From Callipepla californica brunnescens (Eukaryota > Chordata > Aves > Galliformes > Odontophoridae): 64,000 bases of DNA. Positions 46,501-58,800 of the stretch are shown piece by piece; the first letter of the stretch is position 1; each line of letters begins with the position of its first letter. The position numbers were made by a program, and so were the translations under genes. The notes beneath the pieces were generated by a model. The model had not been told where the DNA came from, searched no databases, and was given only the letters and a program-made list of their open reading frames with translations. The DNA lies in assembly GCA_023055505.1 (NCBI GenBank), contig JALIRH010000043.1, forward strand, positions 382,001-446,000, in the 5' to 3' direction.

Positions 46501-49500
46501 TCTGTGCTCGGGTGTTCTCTTCAGTCAGAAGCACATACTGCCTGTACTATGTTTTCAGGACCTGGGTGAACAGATATCAGATGTTGTAGCAAGGAGTTTT
46601 GTGAGTGCGTGGAGTTCTTTCTTTTTGGCCCATTTAAGCAACCAGCCCAGTGAAGTATTAAGCAGTACATTAACAGAGGAATCTGCCTCGGTGTCTTTAA
46701 CTGCACCAATTGCTTGGAGCTGAGGTGCTGTGGTGCAGAATATGGAGAAGGGATGCTGCTGCTCCCGTGGGCTGCCAAGCCGTGACCTCTTTTATTTTTC
46801 TTCACATTATAACTGTCCTTGGCAATATAGAATGCAGTACAAGTGCTCTGAAAAGCAGTGACTGCAGATGTGCAGCAGCTTCAAGGGATTAAGGAGCGGG
46901 AGGAAGCAGCAGAAGATAGGAGCCAAGGTGATGTGCAAGTGTCTGTAACTTAAAGGGAAAAAGTGTTTGTTTAGCTTCAGAGGATCAGTTGCTGCTTACC
47001 TTGATGTTTTCAGCTCTGGTGAGAAATACTGTATTTCTGAAGGTGTGTCCAAGGCGAGGAGCTGTTCTAAGCTTCAGCACACAAATAGAAAGGGCACCGC
47101 AGAGGAAGGATTATTTACCTATCTATTCCCATTGCTCTCTTTTAAAATTCACTATAATGATGTTGCTATGACCCAGGCCTCTAATATCATGTGCTCCAGG
47201 TAAGGCAGATTGATATATAAATACCTGAGTTGATTACAGTTGAAAGACCTTTTGAAAACTCAGGGGGAGGGAGAATTTGTGGGATTTAATCTGCTGTCCC
47301 TGGGGGAGAAAATTAGCCCATGGGGAGTGCTAAATGATACAGTGGCATTTGGATGCAGAAGGAAGAGAGTGCATCGTTTATGAAGTGGGTCAGCTCCATC
47401 ATGTGGGGAGGACTGAGGCTAAGTGGGATTGGGCACTGAAGCCCCAGTTCTCAGCATGCCAGCCTCTCAGGGCGATACAGAATCTCCTTAAATCCTGGTT
47501 GCATTTGTGAGTCTTGGGCTGCAGCTTGCAGTCCTCTTTGCTCTGATGTCAAGTGCTGTGTGAGATTAGACTAACCTGAGCACAAGTCTTTGGGACCAGG
47601 TAGTGAAAGAGCAGTAGGGAGCGTGTATCAGCAGCCACAGAATCAGATTAGGGTTTTACTGGGAATTATGTGAGAACCCCTCAGCTCCCCACCAGGCTGT
47701 TCCCTGCATGATTTCAGGCGTTCAGTGTGGAGACAGAACATTTCTCTTTATGATGTTACACCAAAAACGTTTGATGGAATGAGTGTGGCCATTTTCCTGT
47801 GCTGCCTGTCCTGGCAGTCAGGAACACGTGTATCTAACACGATTCTGCACGCTACTTTTCATCATTGCAGCCGTGAAGATGCTTTGCTACAATCTGGTTG
47901 TAAAGTTCCACGAGGTCACTTCTTGTGTGGGGTTTAAAACTGACAAAGGTGGTTGTGTGAATTGCTTTTGTGCACCAGCAGTTATCCTAGGCACCAGCTG
48001 GGCCATCAGGGCCCCTTTCCCTTCACTCTCCACCTTTGATGGCAGCTCACTGCCTGTGAGCTCCTGCTGCTTGAGCTGGTAGCTGTTCCAGTGCATCAAA
48101 GTTCCGAGGTCCAGGGCATGGATGATGAACACTGCTTACACTGCTCCTGTGAAATGTAAGCCTCAAATCTGTGAGTCTGCTCACTGCAGCATTTACCCCA
48201 TGGGCAGTACTTCCCTCTGCACTGATGCTGAGCTCTGGCATCCCCAGGGAAGTGCTCTGCTAATGGAGGCAGAGACCTCTGGGGGCTGGTGTGGCCATGT
48301 GGGGGTTCCTGGTGGCACAGCTGCTTTGATTACGGTCCAGACCTTTTAACAAAAGTTGGAAGCATTGATGTAGCCAGAGCTGCATTAACTGATAAAAAGA
48401 AAAATGCTTCTTAAAATACTGTGTAATTACTGTGAAACTGATTGCTGCAGGAAGGCACTGAGGCCAGGTGCTTAATAAACGTCACCAAAGGGGTGGACAC
48501 TTCTGCAAATGGCAAAAAGATGTAAAAGTGTGTTACCTAATGATGACAAAATTTGCTGCAGGCTTATTAAACCATGCCTTTAAGCCAGTCTTTTTCTGGT
48601 ACAGTCCATGCTGGTGCTTAATTTCAGGAGGGAGTGCAGCAGGCAGGCACTGGGTCTGATGCAGTTGGCAGCCCCTCCAAGGGCAGTGTTTGTGGACCTG
48701 GCCATCGTGCCATCAGCTGCCTCAGTGTCACAGCTATGTCACTGGGCCTCCCCCATCTCTAGTTTATGATCAATAAAAGTGGGAGCACAGAGGTGAAACC
48801 ACAGTTTTCTTCCCCCTTAAGAGGAATACATTTCCCAGATCATTACATTTTTGGTTCATGCACTGAGGGTTTCTCTCCCTGGGAAGTTTTTACAGTAGAT
48901 TGAATCTGATCATTGAAAAACTCATCTGGAAAACAGGTTAGATGTGAGCCTGAAATGCCTCCCTCTCTCCCTGCTTCCCCTCCTTTCTTCTCTGTACCCC
49001 CAAGATGCTGAGGCTGAAGACAGATTTAGCAGGTTTTAATTATCATTTACTGGCTAGGTGTAGTCTCAAGCCTCTCTTTTTGGATTAATCTCCTGAAGAT
49101 CTAAATCAGGATCTCGGGGAGTGAGGAGGTAGCAGTTAGCTGAAGAGGAGATGGCTGTGGCAGGCTGAAATCCTACTGTGGCCTTGTCGTCAGAATTTAG
49201 GGCTGGCAGCATTATCAGCTATCAGTGTGTGCTCTGCTGAGGAGTCCTGGCAGGAGGAAACCTCTCCTTGTTGGATGGAGCATGCTGAGCAATGTTCCTA
49301 GCAGCTGGTCGTGCACCAATGCAGGGTTCTGTGCTCAGTTCTGTGGCATGGAGGACACCATCCCTGCCCAAAGGGTGCAGTGCAACAAAGCTGAGGCTTC
49401 CATGGCCAGGTGCTGGGGAGGAAGGGCAGTCTGGCATGGCAGCAGGCTGCAGAAAGCTGCTTGCACACAGGAGCATGCACAGCCTGCATCAGAATGCTCT

Positions 49501-52500
49501 CTGAGAGCACTGGAGGTTAGTTAGAGTTAACAAGTGAAAGCTGCCCTGTCAGTGCCTGCTTTTATTCCCTGCGCAGCCAACACTTGTTCTGGTTATAAAT
49601 GGATCCGTGAAGAATTTATTTCTTCTGCTGTTTCTGGGTTCTGTATTCCCCCGTTTCAGTTTTCGAGCACAGAGGGGTATCATTCTTGCTTTGTGTTTTG
49701 CTGTCCATCTCCTTCCTGTGCTCTTTTTCTTCCCCTCCTGCAGCAAAGCCATTTAGGCATCCATAAAACTCCAATAAAATTTTCTCTCCCACATACTTTC
49801 ACAAGAGCAGAAAAATGTCTGCTTCACTTCACAGACATTTTGATGTGGGGGGGATAGACTTTATATTCCAAAAAAGTGAACTGTGAGTAAAATAGGCACA
49901 GAGAGAAAGGACGGCGTTTGTGGAGCTGATGTACTCCCACCTGCTCACCTTCAGAGCAATTATGCCATGTAAATCTCCTTTTTGCAGAGAGGTCCAAAGA
50001 GGGCCAAAAAGGGACTGTGTGTTCTGTCCCATGTCACAAACAGAGAGCAGCTTCAGTGTTAGCACAGCCTGGCTGCAGACCAGATGCTGGAGCACGGGAA
50101 CATATTTAAACCACTGAATAAGCAGGGTATAAACAGGGATTTTCAAACTTTGGTGCTTTTAGCAACTCCAGGCAATGAGAATTAGAGTCTACAGTTATTA
50201 GGTTCCCATCTGGTGGCTTCTTTATGAAGGAATGATATTTGCATGCTTCCAGCAGAGAAAAGCTGTTTTTAGCTCAGATAAAATGGAACATTTTGTGATG
50301 GTATGGGAAATAACAGATGATGCTGATTTTAGCAACTGGGGTTGTAGGTTTCACCAGCTGCCCTTTAAAAAAAAATTGGTTATCTTTAAGTAACGGGAAC
50401 CAATGTTTTTCCTGTACTCCTAACACCTATTGGCTTGGATGACTTCAGTCGGAGGAAATGAAGGCATCTCACGGACAAAGAAAATAACCCACAGGCAAAT
50501 TGTCAAGACCTCTTTTTTTGGACGTGTTACACTTTTTTTCCTTTTAATTGCAGTAAGGAGCAGGGCTGGTGCAGCCATAGGTAACCACAGTGCAGGAGGG
50601 CCTCATGATTTTCTTTCTGGTGAGAGCAGTGATGAGGAAGGACTCACAGCCACCGCACTGCACTGCTGTTGTGGGGTTGTTAATATTCCAAAACACACGA
50701 GGCAGGAGCTGCGTGGATTAACCTAGGAGGAAGCCAGTTCCTGGCTTGTTTTGAAACATAATTTCCCAACACTGCAAACTGAATATGATTCTGGAACAAG
50801 ACCCAGCTTTTTAAACCACCCTGTTCTGCTGCTGCCAGCTTAGAGCCTTAAAAACCATAAATACAGCTTGGGCAACAACTGAAGCACACCGCTGCTCAGG
50901 CACAAATGCTCTCCCACCCAAACAGCTGCTGTGCTGTCACAGCCAGAGCAAAGGAAAGCAACGCCCAGCAGAGCTGCAGCGGGAGGCAGTGCCCAGGCTC
51001 AGAGCAGCTCCAGCATCCCACTCCCCACAGTGAACTCAGCTCAGAAGTACCGTGGAATTAAGAATGGAAGGTGTGGAGTTTCACTAGCAGACAGTGAGGA
51101 GTAGAGCTGTGTTTTAATTTCAGTGACAGACACATCTATCTGAAAGTGTGTGCAGACATCCCCTCTGAAGCCCAGCAGCCTGGGCACAGCAGCTTTGGTA
51201 TTGCACTGCAGAGCAGTGTAAGGGTGGCATCTTTTATAGAAACATGAGCTATTTGCTGTCCTCTGATAGCTGAGTGCTTCAGAAAAAGGTACATCTGTTA
51301 TTCCCAGGAGTAATAGCTGGTCTGCCTCTGAGTCTCATCAGATAAGATCACGGGTTTGAATAGGGATGCTATAAAGGCATTTGGGTTAAGGTTTGCCTTT
51401 TGCTGCTCTCCTGTGTGAGAGAGGAATGTACAGCTCATGGCAGGGTTGAGACTTTTGCTAGTGGCTGTTGTGCCCAAGTGAGTCCATGATTGGTAACTCC
51501 CATAGCAGAGCTTTTTTCTTGTGCCAAACCAGGACAATGCCTGCAGGCTGCCAAGATGAGAGAGCCCTGATCCTCTTCTCAGCAGCACCTCTGCCTTGCT
51601 GGCCACAGGCTGCTAAGGAAGAGCTTGGGGGTATGGAGCTCACCGACAGGGAGAGGGTCCTACGTTTCCTGTGTGCCTGCAGGAGCAGCAGACCCCATCC
51701 TCCAGCCTGCTCCTGTCTTCTGATCCCCTTGGATCAAATCCTCCTGCCAAGCACTCTAGCCTTGGGCTGGTTATTGTAGAATGTGCCTTCTTTCAGGACC
51801 CCCTGTGCAGCTGGGCACTGGACTGGTGTTAGCTCTGCTGGCGGTACCTGGCACTGGGAACAAAGCGAGGCTGCAGCACAGGGCTGCAGAAACTCAGCCA
51901 CAGGCTGGCCGGGCAAAGTCAGCTCTCTGCAGCGTAACGTTGAGGATGGATTGGTTGGACTTTTCTTCTTTCCTCCTCTAGGATTTTCTTTTTGTGGATA
52001 AACACTAGAAGTAACAAGCCCGTGTTTCTCAATGGAGCTGCTCTTCCCAGAGACAGGAAAACCCTGAGAGCACTCAGACAGGGACGTGTGATCCGGACCC
52101 TGCGGGTTGCCTCCTTCCAGTTCCTTTCGGTGGAGAGTCCTGAGACACTGAACCTATTTCATTTCTAATACAGCCCAGCAGATCCCACACTTTGCTCGGG
52201 GCTGGCTGGGCTGCTCTGCAGATGATCTTGCGATGTTATGACAGTACAGAGAGCGGTTATTCCAAGTGCTTGCCAATCACCAGACTGCTGCCAGTCTGTG
52301 TCAAATGAAGCATCCCAGGCCCTGTCACATTAAATCCAGCAGCTCTTTCATTTGGAGCAGAACAGTGTGTTTATTTGTGTTCCCTCCCCTCCTTTTGGGA
52401 TGCCACACTCAATCATCTCAGGGGTTTGGCCTGCCTGTAACCACAGTGAGTCTCAGCACCCCTTAAAGGGCCCCTCATCTCGTGGCAAGCAATGCTGTTG

Positions 52501-53385
52501 AGTTCTGTGCTTGGTGTTATTTTGAAAAGAGTTGGGTATAAATGAGGTGGAAAGCACAAAATACTGTTGTTATAGAGAGCATAGTTTCCATAAGTCCAGT
52601 AACCATCTGTGACCTTCAAGCCAGTTCAAGGGCAGGATGTCCCTGACTGATGAACTGCACAACTGCTGCACCCCGTTCTAAATAGATGCAGAACAGAAGA
52701 TGTACGGTGGTGGCACATCTGCTTGCACCACTCAAGGCTGTGCAGCTCCTCCATTTCTGTGCCTTCAGAATGGGAGGGATGAGGGGAAGGGCAGTCCTTG
52801 CGGAGGGGAGATGAAGCCAGGTGGCTTGCTGTGACCATATGGAGGGCTGGAAATGAGAGTGCTGGATCGTGTGGCCTCAGATGAGGATTCAGAGTCTGCT
52901 TGCTTTGTCCGCAGGCATGAGGGTACCAAGCTGAAATTTTCTGAGGCAGTGTTGTGAGCTCTCGCTGTTTCTCCCAAGCAATCAATGCTCCTGTGTCTTG
53001 CAACATCTGTGCTACACCACCAAGCTGGAGAGTGCTGCAGCACTCACCTGGAAAGGGTGTGATCATTCGGAGCATGGCTTTTCTGGCTGTGTTCATACCT
53101 GGGCAGTGGTGACCTCATGGGTAGAACTGTCCAGTTCATGCAGAGGCTGCAGGTGGAAGGTGCAGAGAAAGCTTTGTCAAGAATGGGGAAAAGAAGGGAA
53201 AAAGATGATGAGCTGCCTGGAAATGTGAATGCAGCGAGGAACTAAGATCTTTCTTCCATCAGTTCAGATTCCCCTGTCTGTGCAGGAAAGCTGCATGAAT
53301 CAGATCTCTGTGTGCAGAGGTTGAGAAGGCTGGTCAGCTTCTGTTGCCTTCATAGCTTCGGAGGAAAGAGCGTTTATTCATTTAT
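43511..53385. other. Long stretch with no recognised gene or repeat
   Basis: Nearly 10 kb of mixed, slightly AT-richer sequence. Small AT-rich patches occur (about 45045-45175, 47140-47240, 48375-48440, 50150-50420), but none has clear motif clusters. No CR1, LTR or other repeat was recognised, which is itself notable for this length. A TATAAAT word lies at about 52538. A 42-nt segment at 46559-46600 has consensus-like splice signals on both sides and stays open. Confidence 0.5.
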
Positions 53386-53389
53386 AACG

Positions 53390-53560
53390 CAGCTGCAGAA
53401 GAGGTGATTCATTTTTCGTCATTATTTAGTGTTTGATTTGCTTTCTGTGGGATATGAATTCAGATGTTATGATGGTTTTGCTCCTTTACAAGAATTAAAA
53501 GCTCTTCCAATCATTTGACAGAATGAAGTCTGCCAGATTAACTGAGTTTCCTCGTTGCTG
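53390..53560. promoter_or_regulatory. AT-rich patch (weak candidate)
   Basis: Words include ATTTTTCGTCATTATTTAGTG, TTGATTTGC and CCAGATTAACTG in non-repetitive sequence. It is shorter and less motif-dense than other blocks. Confidence 0.25.
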
Positions 53561-54535
53561 TTGTCACTTTGCATGCTGGCTGAGAGTTCTTGAATTCAGC
53601 CCTGTTCCTTTGCAGAAAACATATTCCTTACCTTTCTTGCAAGGAGCCCCAAGGCTGATTAAAAGTGAGAGAGGTTTTAGCTGTGATCTTTTTTCCACTT
53701 GAAGACTGGCTTTTATCTGCAGCTGTTTCACGAGATAGTTTCTGGCTATTTCATGGTTATTCTGCAAATTCTTGGGGAGAGTTTTGTGATGGATGAGTGG
53801 ACGTTTCTTTAAGGAAGAAGGATGCCTGCTGCTTTTAAGGACGGCCTTTCAACAGAACCATGCACCAATCCCCATCTGAGACATCACTGCCATGCCAGTG
53901 TCTCTTTAAGACATTCTAGTGATAAATCTAGCTTCATTATCCAACACATCTCACAATCAGCCCAGTGACTTCCTTTCCTTTCATTATATGGAATAGGGAT
54001 TGACTCATTGGGTGACTCTGCTTTCAGTTGAAACCACATACAGTAACTGGAAACCCAGGGAGACTCTGCAGTCTCCATGGAGACAGCACACTTACAACTT
54101 AATGTGATCAACAGATGCTGCAATAATCTTGAAAGATGGAGAAAATGTTTCAAACCGAGTGTTGTTTATGGTGGTACAGTGGATGTTCAGATTTGCTCTG
54201 TTATGACTGGGCTCTGTGTAAACGCACAGCCTTTTGAAAACACACAGATGTGTACTGAGGGAGAAATCTCCCGTGGGGATGGAGCTGCTAGGAACTGGGC
54301 CACTGCTTTGCTGCTCCCAGCACCTGCCCCTGTGGGAAGCCACCTTCGCTTCACTTCTATTCCAGTTTATCTGGAAATTGGGGCAGCACTAGTCATCCAG
54401 TTAATAGCCACAGTATCTCTTATGCTCTGGGGTGGATAACTGTAATGAGATGAAGCTAGTAGGATTCTGATGAATTAGCCTATAATCTCAGTGAATGGAA
54501 GAGGAGTCTCCCTCTGTGCTATGTGACCTAATGCG
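53561..54535. other. Non-coding stretch, nothing specific
   Basis: AT-moderate sequence. A GATGAATTAGCCTATAATCTC patch lies near 54468-54490. No gene or repeat was recognised. Confidence 0.5.
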
Positions 54536-54540
54536 GTGGC

Positions 54541-54548
54541 TGACGTCA
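54541..54548. promoter_or_regulatory. Full palindromic CRE (TGACGTCA)
   Basis: An exact 8-bp cAMP-response element, the CREB/ATF consensus. It lies 42 bp upstream of a strong acceptor-like sequence. An exact CRE with an intact CpG is uncommon by chance, but one occurrence in 64 kb is not improbable. Confidence 0.5.
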
Positions 54549-54590
54549 GTGTGTCCACAGCTGATTTATATTTGTTTCATTCTCCTACAG

Positions 54591-54805
54591 AACTTCTAAG
54601 GAGTGATCATTTCCCACTGGATTTTATAAGCTGTTGTAAGGAAGCCACCTGTTTTCCACCTGTCCCCCTGAGATATTGGTGCAGCTCCATCAGTGTCACA
54701 CCGTGATCCCGTGCATCCCATCCAATTCACCCTTGCAATCCAGGTCAGCGGGTTCTCCATCCAGGTACACATACATGCAAGGAGTGAAAACTACGGAGCG
54801 GAGCT
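54591..54805 (+). ncRNA. Possible untranslated exon (splice-signal based)
   Basis: The segment follows a good branch/pyrimidine/AG context (TTTGTTTCATTCTCCTACAG ending at 54590). It is followed by GTAAGTATC at 54806, a near-ideal 5' splice site, and is 215 nt long. All three frames are closed by stops, so if real it would be a non-coding or UTR exon. There is no transcript evidence, and strong paired signals occur by chance in long introns, so this is a low-confidence pointer. Confidence 0.2.
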
Positions 54806-55050
54806 GTAAGTATCAGCAAGGATTTATTGATTAGGGTCTGTCTCCAAACCCTGCCAGAAACGTACCTCCTTTCAAAAAGGGCAGGATATCTAATTCAATG
54901 AAAGGAATTCCTCGATGAAGCCTCAGATGGGCCTGGAAGATCAGCCTGATTGTTTTTTGCAGCCTTGGTTGCTCTGAGTAAGACTGAAAATTGAATTAAC
55001 TCTGAGAGAGGCAGCCCTGGCTGATCACTCAGGGAAGCTGAAGGACAGCT
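54806..55050. other. Intervening sequence
   Basis: Mixed sequence leading into an AT-rich block. An AATTGAATTAAC word lies near 54991. Nothing else was recognised. Confidence 0.4.
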
Positions 55051-55054
55051 TATT

Positions 55055-55420
55055 GATTTTCATGTTTCAAAAAAAAATTAAATGATATCCCTTTTTGTTA
55101 TTTAAAATGCTGCTTAAGCAATTTAGTAATGCGATGTTGGAGGCCCGGTTCCAGGCTCTGAATTGGAAGAAGGAGGGGGAGGTATTTCCCTTGACAGGGG
55201 AGGTAGGTGGAAGGAAGATTTAGTGTAATTGCCTTCCCTTCCAAATAATTGATGATGCCAAAAGAATGGCTATATTTTGCCAGCTTCCTCTCCTGCATAC
55301 CATTTATTAAAGATATAACAATTAATTATGTAAATAGCTAATTTATAATCAAAAACACTGGTAGCTAATTGATTTTATGATGTGTGAATTTACGATGGAA
55401 AGATATCACAAAGGTGATCA
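55055..55420. promoter_or_regulatory. AT-rich block with duplicated TAGCTAATT
   Basis: TAGCTAATT occurs exactly at 55335-55343 and 55362-55370. CAATTAATTATGTAAATAG lies just upstream and ATTGATTTTATGATGTG downstream. A TCAAATAATTGATGATG-like word on the reverse strand lies near 55240-55257. It is non-repetitive apart from an A-run near 55070. Homeodomain-rich enhancer candidate. Confidence 0.4.
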
Positions 55421-57875
55421 CGCTGTCCTGCAAAGCCGCATCAGCCCTGCAGGACGGGGTGAGAGCGGGCAGCTCAGCAGCTGGAGCTGTGGTCCTTTCC
55501 TTGGGAAATTTAGCCATGCTTCAACCCTGCAGTGAAACCAATGTTTGAGGGATCCCATCTTTCCTGCTGACGTCGGAGGGATGCAAAAAGAAAGCATCTT
55601 CCGGGAACTGCTGTGATTTCTGGTTGGAAATGACCTCTGCAGCAGCAGCAGTGTGGGGAGCACCAGCCACATCCCAGCGAGGATTAATCCGTGTGATTTC
55701 TGTCCCTCGCTGCCCCACCCTTTCCCTTCCCATTGTTTCAGGCAGATCTTTCAGAAGCTCTCAACCAAATGAATGTGCGGTTGTAAATGAAATCCTCCTC
55801 CTCCCCCTTTCCCCCTCCAACTTCAGATCTTGAACCTATGCCCAAAGTGGGGAATAGGAAATGTTTTAATGCCAACAGTGGGTGGTTTGTGCTGTGCCCC
55901 TACTTCTGAGAACCCCATCCCGTATGGGCATCGTGCAGGGAGAGGTTTGGTGTGAGCTGAGCCTCCTTCGCTTTGCCTTTCCACCTTCAGTCTGGGAGGT
56001 GTGTGCTTCTGCCCTTCCATCCCTGTGGCTGCAGGTATGGGGAAAGAGCTCTTTGTCTCTGCAGCACCGGTGGGCTTTAGGTTTAGGATCAGCCACACTG
56101 AGTGTGGGCAGGGGGTGTAAATCTGTCCCGTGCAGCCTCTGTTTCCCTGACCTTCAACTAAGACCTGATCTGCCTCTTCTCTGTGATGAGTCGACGCTAT
56201 TAATTGGAAATCCAATTTTGGAGGGTTGCCAGGCTAATGCTGAGCCAGCACTGCTTGGCTCTGCAGGCAGGATATAGGACATGCCTTGGTCTATCTATAG
56301 CTGGGGAAAGTCAGCTTATTCTGTCTCATTGCAGGGGAAGAGTGGGGTAAACGTGTCGCAGCTCTACCTCGTCTGTCGTGTGCCTCACTCAGTTTTACTT
56401 TTTCCTATTACTATTTCTTTTGCACGATGAACTGTGTAACTGAACTGACAAGCAAATACGTTTTTTCACTCGATCCCTGTCAGTAAATGGGGCATAGTGG
56501 CATCAGCCCCGTGCAAGCAAAGCATCTCATCCAGGTCCCTCCAGAGGTGATGGAGAGCAGTCAGTGAGTGTCCTCCCACCCTAAATGCTGCTCTCAGAGC
56601 AGGTCTGTTGGCCCCAGAGGGCTGACCCCTGTTGGCCGATCCTGGGCTGAGATGCAGAACAGTTGATCAGTACTGAGACGTGAGAGTGGCTGACAAGGGC
56701 TGTGCTAAACCAGAGCTGATCGATTGCAATATGATTAATACAAACTGTTTATGAACTATGTCAGACCCAAACGTGTCTCCAGTATTAATTAATCCTCCAA
56801 ACTGCCCTGGGAAATAGGGAGAAAAGGAAATATTGTGTCTATTTCTAAAGAAAGGAAGCAGTTGGGAGTAATTAGGCGGCACTTGGAGCTTGTAGGTTAT
56901 TTCTGTTTCTCTGTTTGCCTTGGATGTCTGCAGGGAGCTTTGGCAGGCAGGGCACAGCTTCCACGGCTGTGCAGTGCTCAGCACTGGGGAGAGAGCTGCA
57001 GGCTGGGGCTGAGCCCTGAGCAGTGACTTGGTTCGCAGTGAGTCCCTGTCGAATTGTTAAGGACTTCTGTGCTGCTGGGTCTGTGCTCAGAGCGGGCAGA
57101 TGTCCCTGGTGGGATGTTAGCTGAGTCCAGCAGTGCCAGCCAGCAGGATGCTGGGTATGTCCAGGGCCACGTGGGAGCAAAAAGGCTGCTGGTATAGGAA
57201 CAAGCTTTCTGCAAGGCCTGGGGAGCTAAGGACAGGAGCTGGGGCTACAGCTCCAGACACTGAGGCCAAGCACAACAGCTTGATTATGGGGGAATCCAGC
57301 TCAGTCTGATCTGTGCCCCAGGAGCCCCATGTGCTATCTGCACAGCCCAGCAGACCCTCTGCCTCTAAAGGCTGTTGCCTTGTGCACAGCCGCTCTGCTT
57401 CTTTCCAGGTACTGTGTTCTCTTCCATTTGCATCGCATCACTGGAAAAGCAGATGAAACTGCAAAATCTGAGCCTTCGTTTTAATTTTAATTAGGCTTTT
57501 GATTGCTGCAGTAAAGCCAGTGGAAACCTCTGGTGCAGACATAGCTCTGCACCCCGCATGCAGGAAGGACATCGCATTGTGCACCCTGCCAGCTTCAAGA
57601 GTTCCTGGCAAAGAGCTTCTGGTCCCTGCAGCTGGGAGCAATAAGCTTCTGAGCTGCTTTGGCTAGATACAGACAAGTTCCAGGGCCCCCATTTGTCACC
57701 ATGTGTAGCCCCAGAACATTGATGTGGATGGAAATTGTTGTCAAAAACAACAGCACCTTAAACAGCCCAGCTGAATCTGCAGGATTCCCTCCAGGGTCTG
57801 GCCCACGCTCTGAGCTTAGGGCAGACCTCGTGCTGTCTGCAGCAGCACTGAATAAACAGAGTGCTTTCCTCTCCA
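55421..57875. other. Non-coding stretch, nothing specific
   Basis: Mixed composition. AT-rich patches near 56690-56800 (GATTGCAATATGATTAATAC, GTATTAATTAATCC) and 57477-57505 (TTTTAATTTTAATTAGG) are small. No gene or repeat family was recognised. Confidence 0.45.
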
Positions 57876-57879
57876 CGCT

Positions 57880-58065
57880 TGGAAATCGAGGGCCTTTCAC
57901 GAGCACTAAATTTGCATAAAACACTTAAAACTTACATAAATAAGCCTAGGCAGCCAGATCTTGCAGGAGCCGAATGAAATCATAAAGCTCTGGTTTTAAT
58001 TAGTCTCTCACCCTTGCTATATCAGATGATCATCATTGCTCATGTCAAACCAGCGCTTATTATGG
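57880..58065. promoter_or_regulatory. AT-rich patch with octamer
   Basis: ATTTGCAT, an exact octamer, lies at 57910-57917, followed by AACTTACATAAATAAGCC, GGTTTTAATTAGTC and AGATGATCATC. It sits directly before an A-run and a CR1 copy. Small enhancer candidate. Confidence 0.32.
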
Positions 58066-58113
58066 GATATTAAAAAAAAAAAGCCTGACTCCCCTGACAG
58101 GGCTGAGAAACAT

Positions 58114-58290
58114 ATCATAGAGTCAGAGTTGGGTTGTGAGGATGCTGCAGCCCCTCCCAAGCCCTGCCATGGGCTGTGTGCCCCCACCAGCTCCACCTCC
58201 CCAGGACCCCATCCATGGCCTGGGTCACCTCTAGGGATGGGGCACCCACAGCTCCTTGGGGAGTGGTTCCAGGGCCTCACTGCCCTCACA
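58114..58290 (-). mobile_element. CR1 LINE fragment (3' end), minus orientation
   Basis: It begins with the reversed CR1 tail ATCATAGAGTCAGAGTTGGG. It continues through 'ccctgccatgggct', 'cagggatggggcacccacagctccttggggag' (written here as 'tagggatgggg') and 'tggttccagggcctcactgccctcaca', the standard antisense order. It has no 5' extension and is truncated and diverged. Confidence 0.82.
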
Positions 58291-58555
58291 CAGAGCTGGA
58301 GGAGGGAGATGCGGAGCCACATGGACCTGGGTAGTTGCTGTGCTGTGGTTCCTCTGGCACAGAGCTTGCCTGGGGCTTTCTAGCACAGCTGGACTGGCAC
58401 CTCAGCTCCTGGACACGAGCTGTGCAGCAGGTCCTGAGCTGGCTGCAGGCGAGGGGAGCACCAGGAGCTGCCACGTCCCCCCAGGCGCTGGCATCCAGAG
58501 GAGGAAGCCTTGGGTTTGTGCTGCCAGCCGTGCAAGCGCAGGTGCTAGATGCAGA
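58291..58555. other. GC-rich non-coding stretch
   Basis: Possibly a further degraded continuation of the adjacent CR1 copy, but I cannot align it confidently. No gene was recognised. Confidence 0.35.
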
Positions 58556-58559
58556 GCTG

Positions 58560-58800
58560 TTGCTATGGGTTATTAAAGATAAAATTGTTTTGTTTTTTTT
58601 GCTCTGCCTTTGATTGATGCCTTAATAGATCCCTCCAGATGTGATACGGTCAAATTTAAATTTAATCAGTTTTTTTCATTATTGTTTTTTAATTCCTGGG
58701 TGATGCATACACACAGCAGTGCTGGGCAGGTGCAGGTGGTGCCTGTGATAACTTTTGCTCTCTGCTTCTGCCCGAATCATTTAAATGAGAAGCTGCTGCA
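58560..58800. promoter_or_regulatory. AT-rich block (candidate conserved element)
   Basis: Contains T-rich runs, CTTTGATTGATGCC (PBX-like TGATTGAT), an AAATTTAAATTT palindrome at 58652-58663, AATCAGTTTTTTTCATTATTG and TCATTTAAATGAG. Part of the signal is simple T-richness, so confidence is modest. Confidence 0.3.
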
